The notes: a model not told the origin generated them from the sequence alone. Positions 1 to 8,328 are shown, counted from the first letter of the stretch. The stretch is 24,462 nt of DNA from Winogradskyella sp. UBA3174 (GCF_002364335.1 NZ_DEXW01000052.1:10898-35359); one strand, 5' to 3'. Program-made: numbers and translations.

Positions 1-345
1 ATTGAAGTTGGTGAATTAGTAACCATGAAAGCCTCAGTCAATTATGTTGGTAAATCGTCTATGGTTGTTGGTATCCGTGTAGAATCTGAGAATATTAGAA
101 CTGGTAAAAAGAAACATTGTAATTCGTCTTATTTTACTATGGTAGCAGTAGATGAATCTAATAAGACAGTAACTGTTCCTGGTTTAATATTAGGGACTAA
201 AATGGATGCAAAACGCTTTATAAAATCTATTATTAGACGCGAAAGCGATGCTAAAAAAAGTGAAGATCTAAATAGTGTTTATAAAAATGTTGATGCGCAT
301 TTAGAGCAGCTAAAAGATTATCGCGTTCAAATTGACTTTAAATAA
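1..345 (+). CDS. acyl-CoA thioesterase (hotdog fold), 3' part
   Basis: The frame is open from base 1, so the gene starts outside the window and 114 C-terminal residues are visible. The text E-x-G-E-L-V-T-x-K-A-S-V-N-Y-V-G-x-S-S-M-V-V-G-I-R-V-E is typical of the second half of a hotdog domain in the YciA/ACOT acyl-CoA thioester hydrolases, which split acyl-CoA into free fatty acid and CoA in the cytoplasm. The following strand (C-N-S-S-Y-F-T-M-V-A-V-D) and a basic helical tail also fit this family. The catalytic Asn/Asp region lies upstream of the window and cannot be checked. An ATG at base 25 exists but lies inside the domain, so it is not the start. Family call is sequence recognition; exact substrate is unknown. 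Confidence 0.8.
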   Translation: MEVGELVTMKASVNYVGKSSMVVGIRVESENIRTGKKKHCNSSYFTMVAVDESNKTVTVPGLILGTKMDAKRFIKSIIRRESDAKKSEDLNSVYKNVDAHLEQLKDYRVQIDFK

Positions 346-373
346 AAAACCATTTCATTTCTGAAATGGGTTT
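344..373 (-). terminator. rho-independent terminator between convergent genes
   Basis: An 8-bp perfect stem (350-357 with 362-369, CCATTTCA/TGAAATGG) with a 4-nt loop. Read on the minus strand it is followed directly by six T (349-344), so it should end the DOMON gene transcript. On the plus strand the T tract is poor (GGGTTTAG), so termination of the thioesterase gene would be weaker. Confidence 0.7.
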
Positions 374-397
374 AGATATATTTTCTTAACTGTATAA

Positions 398-1165
398 TTA
401 CTGCTTAATAAATCGCTTAGTCTGTGTAATCTTATCATTAGAAACTCTAACTAAATAAACACCACTTCTCCAATTAGAAACATTCACAGAAGACTGTAAA
501 TTAGTAATTACACCTTTATAAACACGTTTTCCCAATACATCAAACACTTCTAATTTCAAATCTTCATCTGAATTAGGCATCGTAATATTCATAGTATTTT
601 TAGCAGGATTAGGTGAAATTGTAAAATCACTTAATTGAAACTCTTCGTTTGATAACGTTGCAAATGTCTCTGTAGTTATTCCTTTATTTCCCTGGTGCCA
701 CGCTAAAATAAAATCATCACTACCAGATCTTGCCCAAACCAAATCAATAGTCGTATCAGATGTTCTTGGTACAAAATCTTCAGGGTCACCAGTTTCTCTG
801 ACTCTTGTTGCGACTAAAGTTCTTACACCAGTATCTACTGTATTAGAAGTTAGAGTCCAATCTTGTGTTGCTTCATCTAAAGGTGGTATCGTACCTATTC
901 CAACAAAATGTCTATCTGTCAAGGTTGTACCATCATAAATAACAACATCTTTTCCATCTGTCATTGACATGGCATCAAACCCAATACCTAACCAACTATC
1001 TTCTGGTCCTATTAAAGTTAGCGAAATTAAAGCGTCTGTTACGTCAATTTGGGTACTGTATTGTACACCACCAATATCAGATAAAAGAACAACACCAGTA
1101 GAAATGGTCTGTGCTGATAGGTTTAAACAAAAAATGAAGAATAAAATTTGGGTAATTTTTTTCAT
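398..1165 (-). CDS. secreted DOMON-domain protein with type IX secretion sorting tail
   Basis: 255 residues. Residues 1-19 are a Sec signal peptide (M-K-K-I-T-Q then a hydrophobic core ending L-S-A-Q). Residues about 30-165 look like a DOMON domain, a beta-sandwich that binds heme or sugar in other proteins: W-L-G-I-G-F-D near 58-64, a M-x-x-G-K-D-V-V-I-Y strand near 68-77, and D-x-x-L-A-W-H-Q near 151-159. Residues about 181-255 are a typical type A sorting domain of the Por/type IX system (F-T-I-S-P-N-P-A-x-N, then G-x-Y-L-V-R-V ending K-R-F-I-K-Q), which sends the protein through the outer membrane to the cell surface or medium. The ankyrin gene lies 6 nt upstream on the same strand, so the two are probably co-transcribed. 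Ligand and function are unknown; the DOMON call is by motif recognition only. Confidence 0.8.
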   Translation of the reverse strand: MKKITQILFFIFCLNLSAQTISTGVVLLSDIGGVQYSTQIDVTDALISLTLIGPEDSWLGIGFDAMSMTDGKDVVIYDGTTLTDRHFVGIGTIPPLDEATQDWTLTSNTVDTGVRTLVATRVRETGDPEDFVPRTSDTTIDLVWARSGSDDFILAWHQGNKGITTETFATLSNEEFQLSDFTISPNPAKNTMNITMPNSDEDLKLEVFDVLGKRVYKGVITNLQSSVNVSNWRSGVYLVRVSNDKITQTKRFIKQ

Positions 1166-1171
1166 ACTATA

Positions 1172-1693
1172 TTATTTATTTAATAATTTAATTATTTCTT
1201 TATTATCTGAAATTAATGCATAATCAATTGGCTTTCGTTTCTTATTGTCAAGCAAATTAATATCTGCATTATACTTTAAAAGACTCGTTACAATATCTAC
1301 TTTACCCATAATTACTGCAAAATGTAAACCAGTACTACCGTTAACATCTGCTACATTAGGATCAGCTCCAATATTGAGCAATTCATCTACTAAATCTAAA
1401 TGCCCTTTAAATACTGATGCTATAAGTGGTGTACCATAGCTAATATTTACATTGACATCTTTTACGTTATTTACTAAAAAGATAGCCACCTCTTTGTTTC
1501 CATGGTAGCAAGCTAATGTAAGCGGATAATAACCTCTTTCATCTGCTGTGTTTATGACGTCTTTATCATTCAAAACCAGAGCTTTAATCTCTTCGAGTGT
1601 GCCTGTTCTAGCAACGTCAAAAACCGTTTTATCTTGGGCTATACCCAAAAACTGTAACTGTACAATTAGAACAAATACTATAGTTTTTAACAT
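1172..1693 (-). CDS. secreted ankyrin-repeat protein
   Basis: 173 residues with a signal peptide (about 1-20, ending G-I-A-Q) and no lipobox Cys, so it is probably periplasmic. Roughly five ankyrin repeats fill the rest: a degenerate one at about 22-50, then 52-82 (Y-Y-P-L-T-L-A-C-Y-H-G-N), 85-115 (G-T-P-L-I-A-S-V-F-K-G-H-L-D-L-V), 118-148 (G-S-T-G-L-H-F-A-V-I-M-G-K) and a short cap at 150-173. Ankyrin repeats bind other proteins; no catalytic domain is present. It precedes the DOMON/type IX gene by 6 nt, which suggests that the two products work together, for example this one as a periplasmic partner. Periplasmic ankyrin proteins paired with a redox enzyme (AnkB with catalase) are known in proteobacteria, but nothing here proves the same role. 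Confidence 0.82.
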   Translation of the reverse strand: MLKTIVFVLIVQLQFLGIAQDKTVFDVARTGTLEEIKALVLNDKDVINTADERGYYPLTLACYHGNKEVAIFLVNNVKDVNVNISYGTPLIASVFKGHLDLVDELLNIGADPNVADVNGSTGLHFAVIMGKVDIVTSLLKYNADINLLDNKKRKPIDYALISDNKEIIKLLNK

Positions 1694-1765
1694 TTTTTAT
1701 TTAAATCTTAGCCAAGATAATAATTATTAACGAGTTATAATTACACTTTATCGAAAACTGTGCCA

Positions 1766-4626
1766 CTATTTACTTAAATACATTTTTCGTCTAGAGTATA
1801 AATCATAGAACGCATCGTCCTTTAAACTATCAATAAATAAGATACTTTCTCCTGTACTTTTCATCTCTGGCCCTAATTGTTTATTAACGTTAGGGAATTT
1901 ATTAAATGAAAAAACAGGTTGCTTAATTGCATAACCTTCTAATTGTGGATTAAAGTCAAAATCAGTTACCTTCTTCTCACCTAGCATTACTTTAGTAGCA
2001 TAGTTTACGTAAGGTTCTTTGTAAGCTTTTGCAATAAAAGGTACCGTACGAGATGCTCTAGGATTAGCTTCAATAATGTATACAATGTCTTCTTTGATTG
2101 CAAATTGAATATTGATTAAACCCACAGTATTCAACGCTCTTGCAATAGTATGTGTATGGTCTATAATTTGCTGCATAACCAAATCTCCTAAATTAAAAGC
2201 CGGTAACAACGCATTACTATCACCTGAATGAATACCACAAGGCTCAATATGCTCCATAATCCCAATGATATATACATTACCATCTGCATCACATATAGCA
2301 TCAGCCTCTGCTTCAATTGCTCCATCTAAATAGTGGTCTAATAGTAGTTTATTACCTGGGATAGACTTTAATAAATCGATAACATGCGCTTCTAATTCAT
2401 CTTTATTTATGACAATTTTCATGCCTTGTCCACCAAGTACATAAGATGGTCTTACTAATATTGGAAAATCTAAAATATCTGCAATCGCTAAAGCCTCATC
2501 TGCTGTTTCTGCAACGTCAAATTCTGGATACGGAATATTATGTTCTTTTAATATGTTTGAAAAACTTCCTCTATCCTCAGCCAAATCTAAAGACTGAAAA
2601 CTAGTTCCCATAATTTTAACACCATAGCGTTCTAACTTTTCTGCAAGTTTCAAGGCGGTTTGCCCTCCTAACTGAACGATAACACCTACTGGTTTTTCAT
2701 GCTGAATGATATCATAAATATGTTCCCAAAATACAGGTTCAAAATAAAGTTTATCAGCGATATCAAAATCTGTTGAAACTGTTTCAGGATTACAGTTAAT
2801 CATAATCGTTTCATAACCACATTCTGCGGCAGCTAAAACACCATGAACACAACAGTAATCGAACTCAATACCCTGACCTATTCTATTTGGTCCAGAACCT
2901 AAGACAATAATTTTCTTTTTATCTGTTACAACACTTTCATTCTGTACATAAACTTTTCCATCTGCTATTTCTACTTCACTTTCGAATGTAGAATAATAAT
3001 ATGGAGTCTGAGCCTTAAATTCTGCTGCACATGTATCTACTAACTTAAAGACTCTATTTATGTTAAGTTCTCTTCGTTTATTATAGACTTCACTTTCTAG
3101 AGCATTTTAGCATATGTGCTATCTGTCTGTCTCCATAACCTTTTTGCTTTGCTTCTAATAACAATTCACGATGTATAGTAGCTATTGTATAATTTAGAAA
3201 TTTCTTTCTGAAGTTGAAATAACTCCTCATACTGCCTTAAGAACCACATATCTATTTTAGTGATTTCATGGATACGACTCAATGGAATCCCCATCGCTAC
3301 GGCGTCATAAATCACAAAAACACGATCCCAACTTGCATTGGTTAATTTCTCTATAACCGTATCATAATCGGTATGATCCTTTTCCATCTGCGCCTAAACC
3401 ATTACGGCTAATTTCTAAAGACTGCGTAGCTTTATGCAGATGCTTCTTGGAAAGAACGACCAATGGACATCACTTCACCAACTGCCTTCATTTGAAGTCC
3501 TAATGTTCTGTCTGAACCTTCAAACTTATCAAAATTCCAACGTGGAATCTTTCACAACAACGTAATCTAATGTTGGTTCAAATAATGCTGAAGTTGATTT
3601 TGTAATTTGATTGTCTAATTCATCTAAGTGGTAACCAATGGCTAACTTAGCTGCAATTTTAGCAATAGGATATCCTGTAGCTTTACTCGCTAATGCTGAT
3701 GAACGTGATACACGTGGATTAATCTCAATAGCAATTATATCTTCGTCGTTATCTGGACTAACAGCAAACTGCACATTACAACCACCAGCAAAATCACCAA
3801 TACTACGCATCATATGTATTGCCATATCGCGCATTTTTTGCTGTGTTTTATCAGATAAGGTCATTGCAGGAGCCAAAGTAATTGAGTCACCTGTATGAAT
3901 TCCCATAGGATCCATATTCTCTATCGTACAAATAATAACAACATTATCATTGCTATCTCTTAATAGCTCTAACTCATACTCTTTCCAGCCAATTAAAGCT
4001 TTGTCAATCATTACTGTGTGAATTGGAGATACCTCCAAGCCGTGTGCTAATAATTTGTCGAAATCTTCTTCTTTATGAACAATAGCTGCGCCATCACCAC
4101 CTAAAGTAAATGATGCTCTAATTACTAAAGGAAAACCAAACTCCTGAGCAATTTCCTTTCCTTTAAGAAAAGACGTTGCTGTAGCTTGTGGTGCCATGCC
4201 GATACCAATTTTCAACATCAACTCTCTAAATTTCTCTCTATCTTCTGTAATGTTTATAGCGTCAATATCTACACCTATAATATCAACACCAAAATCTTCC
4301 CAAATTCCTTTTTCGTCTGCTTCAATACATAGGTTTAAAGCTGTTTGCCCTCCCATTGTTGGTAAAACAGCATCAATCTGTGGATGCTCTTTTAAAATCT
4401 TTATAATAGATTTTGCATTCAGTGGTAACAAGTAAACATGATCTGCCATAGTAGGATCTGTCATAATTGTTGCAGGGTTAGAATTGATAAGAATCGTCTC
4501 TATTCCGTCTTCTCTCAATGAACGAAGTGCTTGAGAACCAGAATAATCAAATTCGCAGGCCTGACCTATAATAATTGGACCTGAACCTATAAGTAAAATG
4601 GATTTAATTTTTTTATTTTTTGGCAT
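1766..4626 (-). pseudogene. carB: carbamoyl-phosphate synthase large subunit, frameshifted
   Basis: CarB makes carbamoyl phosphate from ammonia, bicarbonate and two ATP for pyrimidine and arginine synthesis. The N-terminal part (4626 down to about 3549) starts M-P-K-N-K-K-I-K-S-I-L-L-I-G-S-G-P and contains the first ATP-grasp domain. The C-terminal part (about 3100 to 1766) has a second G-S-G-P-N-R-I-G-Q-G-I-E-F-D-Y motif and the second ATP-grasp domain. The family-typical text continues in between but changes frame at about 3549, 3439, 3381, 3190 and 3102; each is explained by one extra base. Removing five bases gives exactly 952 codons, close to the usual length of flavobacterial CarB without the long allosteric tail. 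There are no substitutions to stop codons. The gene is therefore either newly broken or, more likely, intact in the cell and misread here. The downstream end lies 72 nt before the ankyrin gene; carA is not adjacent. Confidence 0.93.
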
Positions 4627-4650
4627 GAGAATATTTGTTGTTTAGCGTTG

Positions 4651-4677
4651 CAAAAATAGTTAACTATAGGGTACAAA
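4651..4677 (-). promoter_or_regulatory. likely carB promoter
   Basis: On the minus strand a TATTTTTG box (plus 4651-4658) fits the Bacteroidota -7 consensus TAnnTTTG, about 25 nt upstream of the carB ATG. A TTTG (plus CAAA 4674-4677) lies 15 nt further upstream, a little shorter than the usual -33/-7 spacing. It overlaps the T tract of the rpmH terminator, so termination and initiation would share bases. Confidence 0.45.
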
Positions 4678-4707
4678 AAAAGGTGCTACACCTAAGTAAC
4701 ACCTTTA
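4675..4707 (-). terminator. rpmH terminator
   Basis: Stem 4682-4689 with 4696-4703 (GGTG.TAC/GTA.CACC, eight pairs with one G-U wobble on the minus-strand RNA). The minus strand then runs into seven T (4681-4675). It sits about 25 nt after the rpmH stop codon and before carB. Confidence 0.75.
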
Positions 4708-4729
4708 AAATATTAACAATTGTTAATCA

Positions 4730-4891
4730 TTATCTCTTATGTCTTGCTTCAGATGATACAGACAATTTCTTTCTTCCTTTAGCTCTTCTACGTGCTAAAA
4801 CTTTTCTTCCGTTAACAGAAGCCATTCTTTCTCTAAAACCGTGCTTGTTTTTTCTCTTTCTTTTCGACGGTTGAAACGTTCTTTTTGGCAT
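4730..4891 (-). CDS. rpmH: 50S ribosomal protein L34
   Basis: 53 residues, M-P-K-R-T-F-Q-P-S-K-R-K-R-K-N-K-H-G-F-R then E-R-M-A-S-V-N-G-R-K-V-L-A-R-R-R-A-K-G-R, a full match to bacterial L34, a small basic protein of the large ribosomal subunit. The length is normal for Bacteroidota. The start is fixed by the M-P-K-R motif and by a promoter 60-90 nt upstream. In many bacteria rpmH lies next to rnpA and dnaA; here it is followed by carB after a terminator, and diverges from a TPR membrane protein. Confidence 0.97.
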   Translation of the reverse strand: MPKRTFQPSKRKRKNKHGFRERMASVNGRKVLARRRAKGRKKLSVSSEARHKR

Positions 4892-4954
4892 GTCCTAGTA
4901 TATTTAAAATCTGAATAATCTTTTTAAAGTAATGAGCTATCTCAAAACTGCGTG

Positions 4955-4984
4955 CAAATATACAACAAGTTTTTACTTTTACAA
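4955..4984 (-). promoter_or_regulatory. rpmH promoter
   Basis: Minus-strand TATATTTG (plus 4955-4962) matches the Bacteroidota -7 box and is followed by GCACGCAG. A TTG (plus CAA 4982-4984) lies 19 nt upstream, the expected -33 spacing. Confidence 0.65.
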
Positions 4985-5018
4985 GTAGCAAAAAGAAAAA
5001 AAATTTAATTGTTTTTAT

Positions 5019-5036
5019 TACCTTTGCGCACTGCAA
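5019..5036 (+). promoter_or_regulatory. promoter of the TPR membrane protein gene
   Basis: TACCTTTG at 5019-5026 is a perfect -7 box 24 nt before the ATG, followed by CGCACTGCAAAA. The same GCACTGCAAAA text follows the -7 box at 7428. No clear TTTG -33 element is seen. Confidence 0.55.
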
Positions 5037-5049
5037 AATAAACATAAAT

Positions 5050-5628
5050 ATGTTCAATAAAAATTTAAAACTAATCATTACTGGGTTAATAATTGCTTTC
5101 GCGATATATCAGTTCACTGAAGGCGAAATAGGCAATGGTATAATGTACATCTTACTCTCTACCATATTTATCTTCTTATACTTTAAGAATGAAATGATTT
5201 TATTATCTTTTTTAAAGCTTAGGAAACAAGATTTTCCTGGTGCTAAGAAGTGGTTAGACAAAATTAAAAATCCAGAAGGTGCATTAGTTAAAAAGCAACA
5301 AGGCTATTTAAACTATCTCAACGGCGTAATGGTTTCTGAAACCAATATGAATGATGCTGAAAAATACTTTAAAAAAGCTATTGATTTAGGTTTATCTATG
5401 GACCACGATTTAGCAATGGCTAAGCTTAATTTGGCTGGTATTGCTTTTTCTAAACGTCGCAAGCAAGAAGCTCAAAAATTATTATCTGAAGCAGAACAAC
5501 TTGATAAAAGGGATATGCTTGCTGAGCAGATTAAAATGATGAAACAACAAATGAAGAAAGCCGTAATACCAAAACAACAATTTGGACAGCCAACTTCTGC
5601 TAGACAAAATCGTAGAAGCCGTCGATAA
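5050..5628 (+). CDS. TPR-containing inner-membrane protein
   Basis: 192 residues. Two hydrophobic segments at about 8-24 and 30-47 place the N-terminus in the inner membrane. The remainder is soluble, with a helical repeat region: Y-L-N-Y-L-N-G-V-x-x-x-E-x-x-x-x-D-A-E-K-Y-F-K-K-A-I-D-L-G-L, then L-A-M-A-K-L-N-L-A-G-I-A-F-S-K-R-R-K-Q-E-A-Q-K-L-L-S-E-A, which fits two tetratricopeptide repeats. The tail is Gln/Lys/Arg rich and ends R-R-S-R-R. TPRs mediate protein contacts, so a scaffold role is likely, but the partner is unknown. It stands alone, with its own promoter and a strong terminator. Confidence 0.75.
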   Translation: MFNKNLKLIITGLIIAFAIYQFTEGEIGNGIMYILLSTIFIFLYFKNEMILLSFLKLRKQDFPGAKKWLDKIKNPEGALVKKQQGYLNYLNGVMVSETNMNDAEKYFKKAIDLGLSMDHDLAMAKLNLAGIAFSKRRKQEAQKLLSEAEQLDKRDMLAEQIKMMKQQMKKAVIPKQQFGQPTSARQNRRSRR

Positions 5629-5645
5629 TTTTTAACAACAGAAAT

Positions 5646-5684
5646 AAAAAAGCTTTAAACATTAATTCAGTTTAAGGCTTTTTT
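5646..5684. terminator. bidirectional terminator between convergent genes
   Basis: Long stem AAAAAAGC.TTTAAAC / GTTTAA.GGCTTTTTT around a 9-nt loop (5661-5669), with T tracts on both strands. It separates the TPR gene (+) from the lytic transglycosylase gene (-). Confidence 0.8.
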
Positions 5685-5698
5685 ATGATATGATAATT

Positions 5699-6625
5699 CT
5701 ACTTATAAAACCCTTCCTTAGGAATTTCTAGAGTATACAACTTTTTAGATTTATTGTTTAAATGCTTTTCTCTTAACCAAGGGTTATGCAACTTTAAGAT
5801 TTTATAATTGATACCAAAACGTTTTGCAAATTGAGAAAAATCGGTTACTGCAGAATCGACTTCAATTTTATAAGTTGGTACGGATTTGTATAAATGACTG
5901 TTATTAAAGTTAAACCCATATTTATCTGGATTTGATAAAATTTCTTTTAAAGCTACAATTCTAAAAACATAACGACCAGTTTCTTCTCCCAGCAATAAAT
6001 CATAGTAACCAGAAACATCTTGCTCCTTTAAACGTCTAGAAACACCAGCGTTACCAGCATTGTAAGCTGCTGCTGCTGAAGTCCAAGACCCTAAATTTTC
6101 TTTAGCTTTTTTTAGATAATCACAAGCTACTTCTGTTGCCTTTATCAAATTATAGCGTTCATCTACATTAACGTTAACTTCCAATCCGTTTTCTCTTCCT
6201 GTGGCTTTCATAATTTGCCAAAAACCACTTGCTCCTGCTGGTGATTTCGCATTTGTTAATCCACTTTCTATAACTGCTAAATATTTAAAATCATCTGGAA
6301 TTCCGTTCTTTTTAAGTATTGGCTCTATAATCGGAAAGTATTTTTGAGCACGCTTAAACATTAATAAACCATTAGATTGCCAATAAGTATTAACTAAAAG
6401 TTCTCGATCCATGCGTTCATAAATATCTGGATTTTCCACTGGTACTGACTCACCTGCAAAATTTAATCCTTCGGGCATTTCTAATGCATAAACATTATAA
6501 TCATTTACTATTGGCTCATCTTTACTAATACTTTCATCTGATGGTGCTTTTTGCATCGAGAAGATAAAAAGACCTGATATACAGACTAATCCAATAGCTG
6601 CCAAAATATTTTTAAAGATTTGCAT
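5699..6625 (-). CDS. membrane-bound lytic murein transglycosylase, MltD/SLT family
   Basis: 308 residues. An N-terminal hydrophobic segment (about 5-25) exports or anchors the protein. Residues about 105-215 form an SLT (goose-lysozyme-like) domain: catalytic Glu120 in Y-L-A-V-I-E-S-G-L, then S-P-A-G-A-S-G-F-W-Q-I-M-K-A-T-G-R (128-144) and A-A-A-A-Y-N-A-G-N-A-G-V (184-195). Such enzymes cut the peptidoglycan glycan chain between MurNAc and GlcNAc and leave a 1,6-anhydro end. Residues about 250-305 (Y-K-I-E-V-D to Y-T-L-E-I-P-K) look like a single degenerate LysM-type wall-binding module. The alpha/beta hydrolase gene lies 50 nt upstream on the same strand and may be co-transcribed, with no evident functional link. 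Confidence 0.9.
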   Translation of the reverse strand: MQIFKNILAAIGLVCISGLFIFSMQKAPSDESISKDEPIVNDYNVYALEMPEGLNFAGESVPVENPDIYERMDRELLVNTYWQSNGLLMFKRAQKYFPIIEPILKKNGIPDDFKYLAVIESGLTNAKSPAGASGFWQIMKATGRENGLEVNVNVDERYNLIKATEVACDYLKKAKENLGSWTSAAAAYNAGNAGVSRRLKEQDVSGYYDLLLGEETGRYVFRIVALKEILSNPDKYGFNFNNSHLYKSVPTYKIEVDSAVTDFSQFAKRFGINYKILKLHNPWLREKHLNNKSKKLYTLEIPKEGFYK

Positions 6626-6675
6626 GGCTTTTATATTTTTTTTTAAATGTAACTAATACCTAATGAACATCAAAA

Positions 6676-7353
6676 CTAGGACTCTATAAGTTTTGGTAAA
6701 TTTTCGTTAAACCATTTATACTTATTAATAATCATTATATGCGTTCCGCCTTTTATAACAATACAATTGCCTTCACAAGAATGCGGAAAAACAATGTCTT
6801 TATCTCCATGAATATAAATAGCACAAGGATGCGGCTCTTCTTGGTCCCAACAGACTATTTGCTTTATAGCCCAATCTAAATACGTTGTATCACTCACAGA
6901 AAGATACTTCTTGTATAAATCTACACGCTTTTTTATGGTCTCCCCAAAGGCATATTTGGCAAGTAAATCAATATTACTTACTAATTGCGTGGGTAAAATT
7001 TTATAAGCTTTGGTTATCTTGAGGAACTTTAATCGCTTGGGTAATTCGTGATGAGATTTGACACTAGACACTACAATGAGTTTTTTTAAATTAAGATATT
7101 TACTCATTTCTTGCACTAGCATTCCTCCAAAAGACACACCTAAAAGCACTGCATCTTTATGTTTTATAAGTTTACAGATACGTTTAGCATATGCTTGCAG
7201 TGTCTCCTTTTTATTTGGTATTTCCCACTCTAAACAGTGGATTTTATATTGATCTTCTGGTAACTTAATGTGCTCAAAAATAGTAGAGTTTGCAGCCATA
7301 CCTGGCATTAAATAAACATGAGTAATATCTGAAATCATAGAGCTAGAAACCAT
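6676..7353 (-). CDS. alpha/beta hydrolase
   Basis: 225 residues, no signal peptide, so cytoplasmic. The nucleophile elbow G-V-S-F-G-G puts Ser74 in place; G-D-K-D gives the acid (Asp186 most likely) and G-G-T-H-I-M-I gives His205, a complete catalytic triad. The H-V-Y-L-M-P-G-M motif near the start is the usual first strand and oxyanion loop. The lid part (about 105-165) is short. Substrate cannot be told; esterase or thioesterase activity is the safe reading. The start could also be the Met at residue 6 (7338), which lies closer to the first strand. It is transcribed toward the lytic transglycosylase gene. Confidence 0.8.
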   Translation of the reverse strand: MVSSSMISDITHVYLMPGMAANSTIFEHIKLPEDQYKIHCLEWEIPNKKETLQAYAKRICKLIKHKDAVLLGVSFGGMLVQEMSKYLNLKKLIVVSSVKSHHELPKRLKFLKITKAYKILPTQLVSNIDLLAKYAFGETIKKRVDLYKKYLSVSDTTYLDWAIKQIVCWDQEEPHPCAIYIHGDKDIVFPHSCEGNCIVIKGGTHIMIINKYKWFNENLPKLIES

Positions 7354-7427
7354 TTAATTAAGCCGACATAATTCTTTATCATTTAACGTTTTAACAACAC
7401 TAAACTAAAACTTACGTTGATTTTTTG

Positions 7428-7445
7428 TACTTTTGCACTGCAAAA
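7428..7445 (+). promoter_or_regulatory. promoter of the GNAT-like gene
   Basis: TACTTTTG at 7428-7435 matches the -7 box and is followed by CACTGCAAAA, the same text as after the 5019 promoter. The leader to the ATG at 7500 is about 60 nt and carries a short hairpin (ACTATA/TATAGT, about 7445-7461). Confidence 0.55.
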
Positions 7446-7499
7446 CTATATAAAATATAGTATCTACACGCCAACCGTTGAATTTAAATAAAAAAAATT

Positions 7500-7796
7500 A
7501 TGACTGAAACTGCTGAATTGATTGACAACGATTTTCTCCGTCAATTTGAATTAAACGTTGAGAATAACATGGCCGTAATTGAGTATTCTTTGCAAGAGCG
7601 TAAGATATTCTTAACAAAAATGGTTATTCCTGATGCTATTAGAACTGATGAATTTGAGTTAGAATTCATTGATATGGTTTTTAGTAACATTAAGGAACGT
7701 AATATTAGTGTTGTACCTACAAGTCCTGAAATTGCAAAATTTGTAAAACGAAATAGAAAGTATAAGCGCATGCTACCCGTAGGTATCCGCATATAA
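7500..7796 (+). CDS. small GNAT-like (NATD1/YjdJ type) protein
   Basis: 98 residues. The order of elements follows the compact NATD1-type acetyltransferases: F-E-L-x-V-E-N-N-M-A-V-I-E-Y-S-L-Q-E-R-K-I-F-L-T-K-M-V-I-P (first strands), a helix, then V-V-P-T-S-P-E-I-A-K-F-V-K-R-N-R-K-Y. The Gly-rich acetyl-CoA loop normally found after the V-P strand (G-x-G-I/L-A) is replaced here by A-I-R-T-D-E-F-E-L, so catalytic activity is doubtful. It is a monocistronic gene with its own promoter and terminator. Fold assignment is by motif order; function is unknown. Confidence 0.7.
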   Translation: MTETAELIDNDFLRQFELNVENNMAVIEYSLQERKIFLTKMVIPDAIRTDEFELEFIDMVFSNIKERNISVVPTSPEIAKFVKRNRKYKRMLPVGIRI

Positions 7797-7816
7797 TTTT
7801 AGAATAAATATTTATT

Positions 7817-7849
7817 AAAAAAACCGAAATAATTATGTTTCGGTTTTTT
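7817..7849. terminator. bidirectional terminator
   Basis: Near-perfect stem AAAAAACCGAAA / TTTCGGTTTTTT around an 8-nt loop (7830-7837), 20 nt after the GNAT-like stop codon and about 50 nt past the end of the convergent lipoprotein gene. Confidence 0.85.
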
Positions 7850-7901
7850 AATTTTTATCTAAAATATAATTTTCAGTGCTTAATTCTACAACGCTTTGTT
7901 C

Positions 7902-8303
7902 TTATAAAGTTTGTAAAGTACCAGATAAACTTATGGTAAACGTATTTCCGTTATCTGTTACTATTGACTGAAAACTGGCATTAGGTGTATATCTTAAATC
8001 GTTAAACTGATAATAGATATCATATAATGGATTATTGTCTAAATTAAATGTATCAAATTCAAAATAAAACTCCCGATTACTATTGTTATTTATAGTAGCA
8101 ACCACTCTATAATTGTCATAAGTAATACCGTTATTAGTAGTGCTTGTTTTAGAGGTTTCGAAAGCATTAAAGGCATAAAGCGCAACATCTATTACTATTT
8201 TAAGAAAATCATTTGAATCATTTGACGAATCATCATCATTTGAACAGGAAAAAATTGAGGTTAGAAAAAAGATTGCGATAAAAGCAAGGCGTATATTTTT
8301 AAT
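7902..8303 (-). CDS. small lipoprotein, possible ATT start
   Basis: The frame is open well upstream of a GTG at 8105 and encodes a full lipoprotein signal: from ATT (8303-8301) it reads M-K-N-I-R-L-A-F-I-A-I-F-F-L-T-S-I-F-S-C then S-N-D-D-D-S-S-N-D, a lipobox followed by an acidic Ser/Asp/Asn linker typical of exported Bacteroidota lipoproteins. That gives 133 residues. There is no ATG, GTG or TTG in frame before the signal core; ATT-AAA-AAT looks like a one-base change of the very common ATG-AAA-AAT. The mature part has beta-type texture (Y-D-N-Y-R-V-V-A-T-I-N-N-N-S-N-R-E-F-Y-F-E-F) and no family I recognise. A -7 box (8329-8336) lies just upstream. Either ATT is used at low level, or the start codon is mutated or misread. 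Confidence 0.6.
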   Translation of the reverse strand: MKNIRLAFIAIFFLTSIFSCSNDDDSSNDSNDFLKIVIDVALYAFNAFETSKTSTTNNGITYDNYRVVATINNNSNREFYFEFDTFNLDNNPLYDIYYQFNDLRYTPNASFQSIVTDNGNTFTISLSGTLQTL

Positions 8304-8328
8304 ATTGATTTGGGTTTTTGAAATAAAC

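Noticed and set aside
3166..3387. Separate small protein M-E-K-D-H-T-D-Y-D-T-V-I-E-K
   Set aside because: It is an internal part of CarB set apart by frameshifts; its text and order match the CarB middle region.
4635..4874. Plus-strand frame over the rpmH region
   Set aside because: It is the antisense of rpmH and its terminator, with no family features or start signal.
7902..8105. 67-residue protein starting at a GTG
   Set aside because: The same frame continues upstream to a lipoprotein signal, so the GTG lies inside a longer gene.
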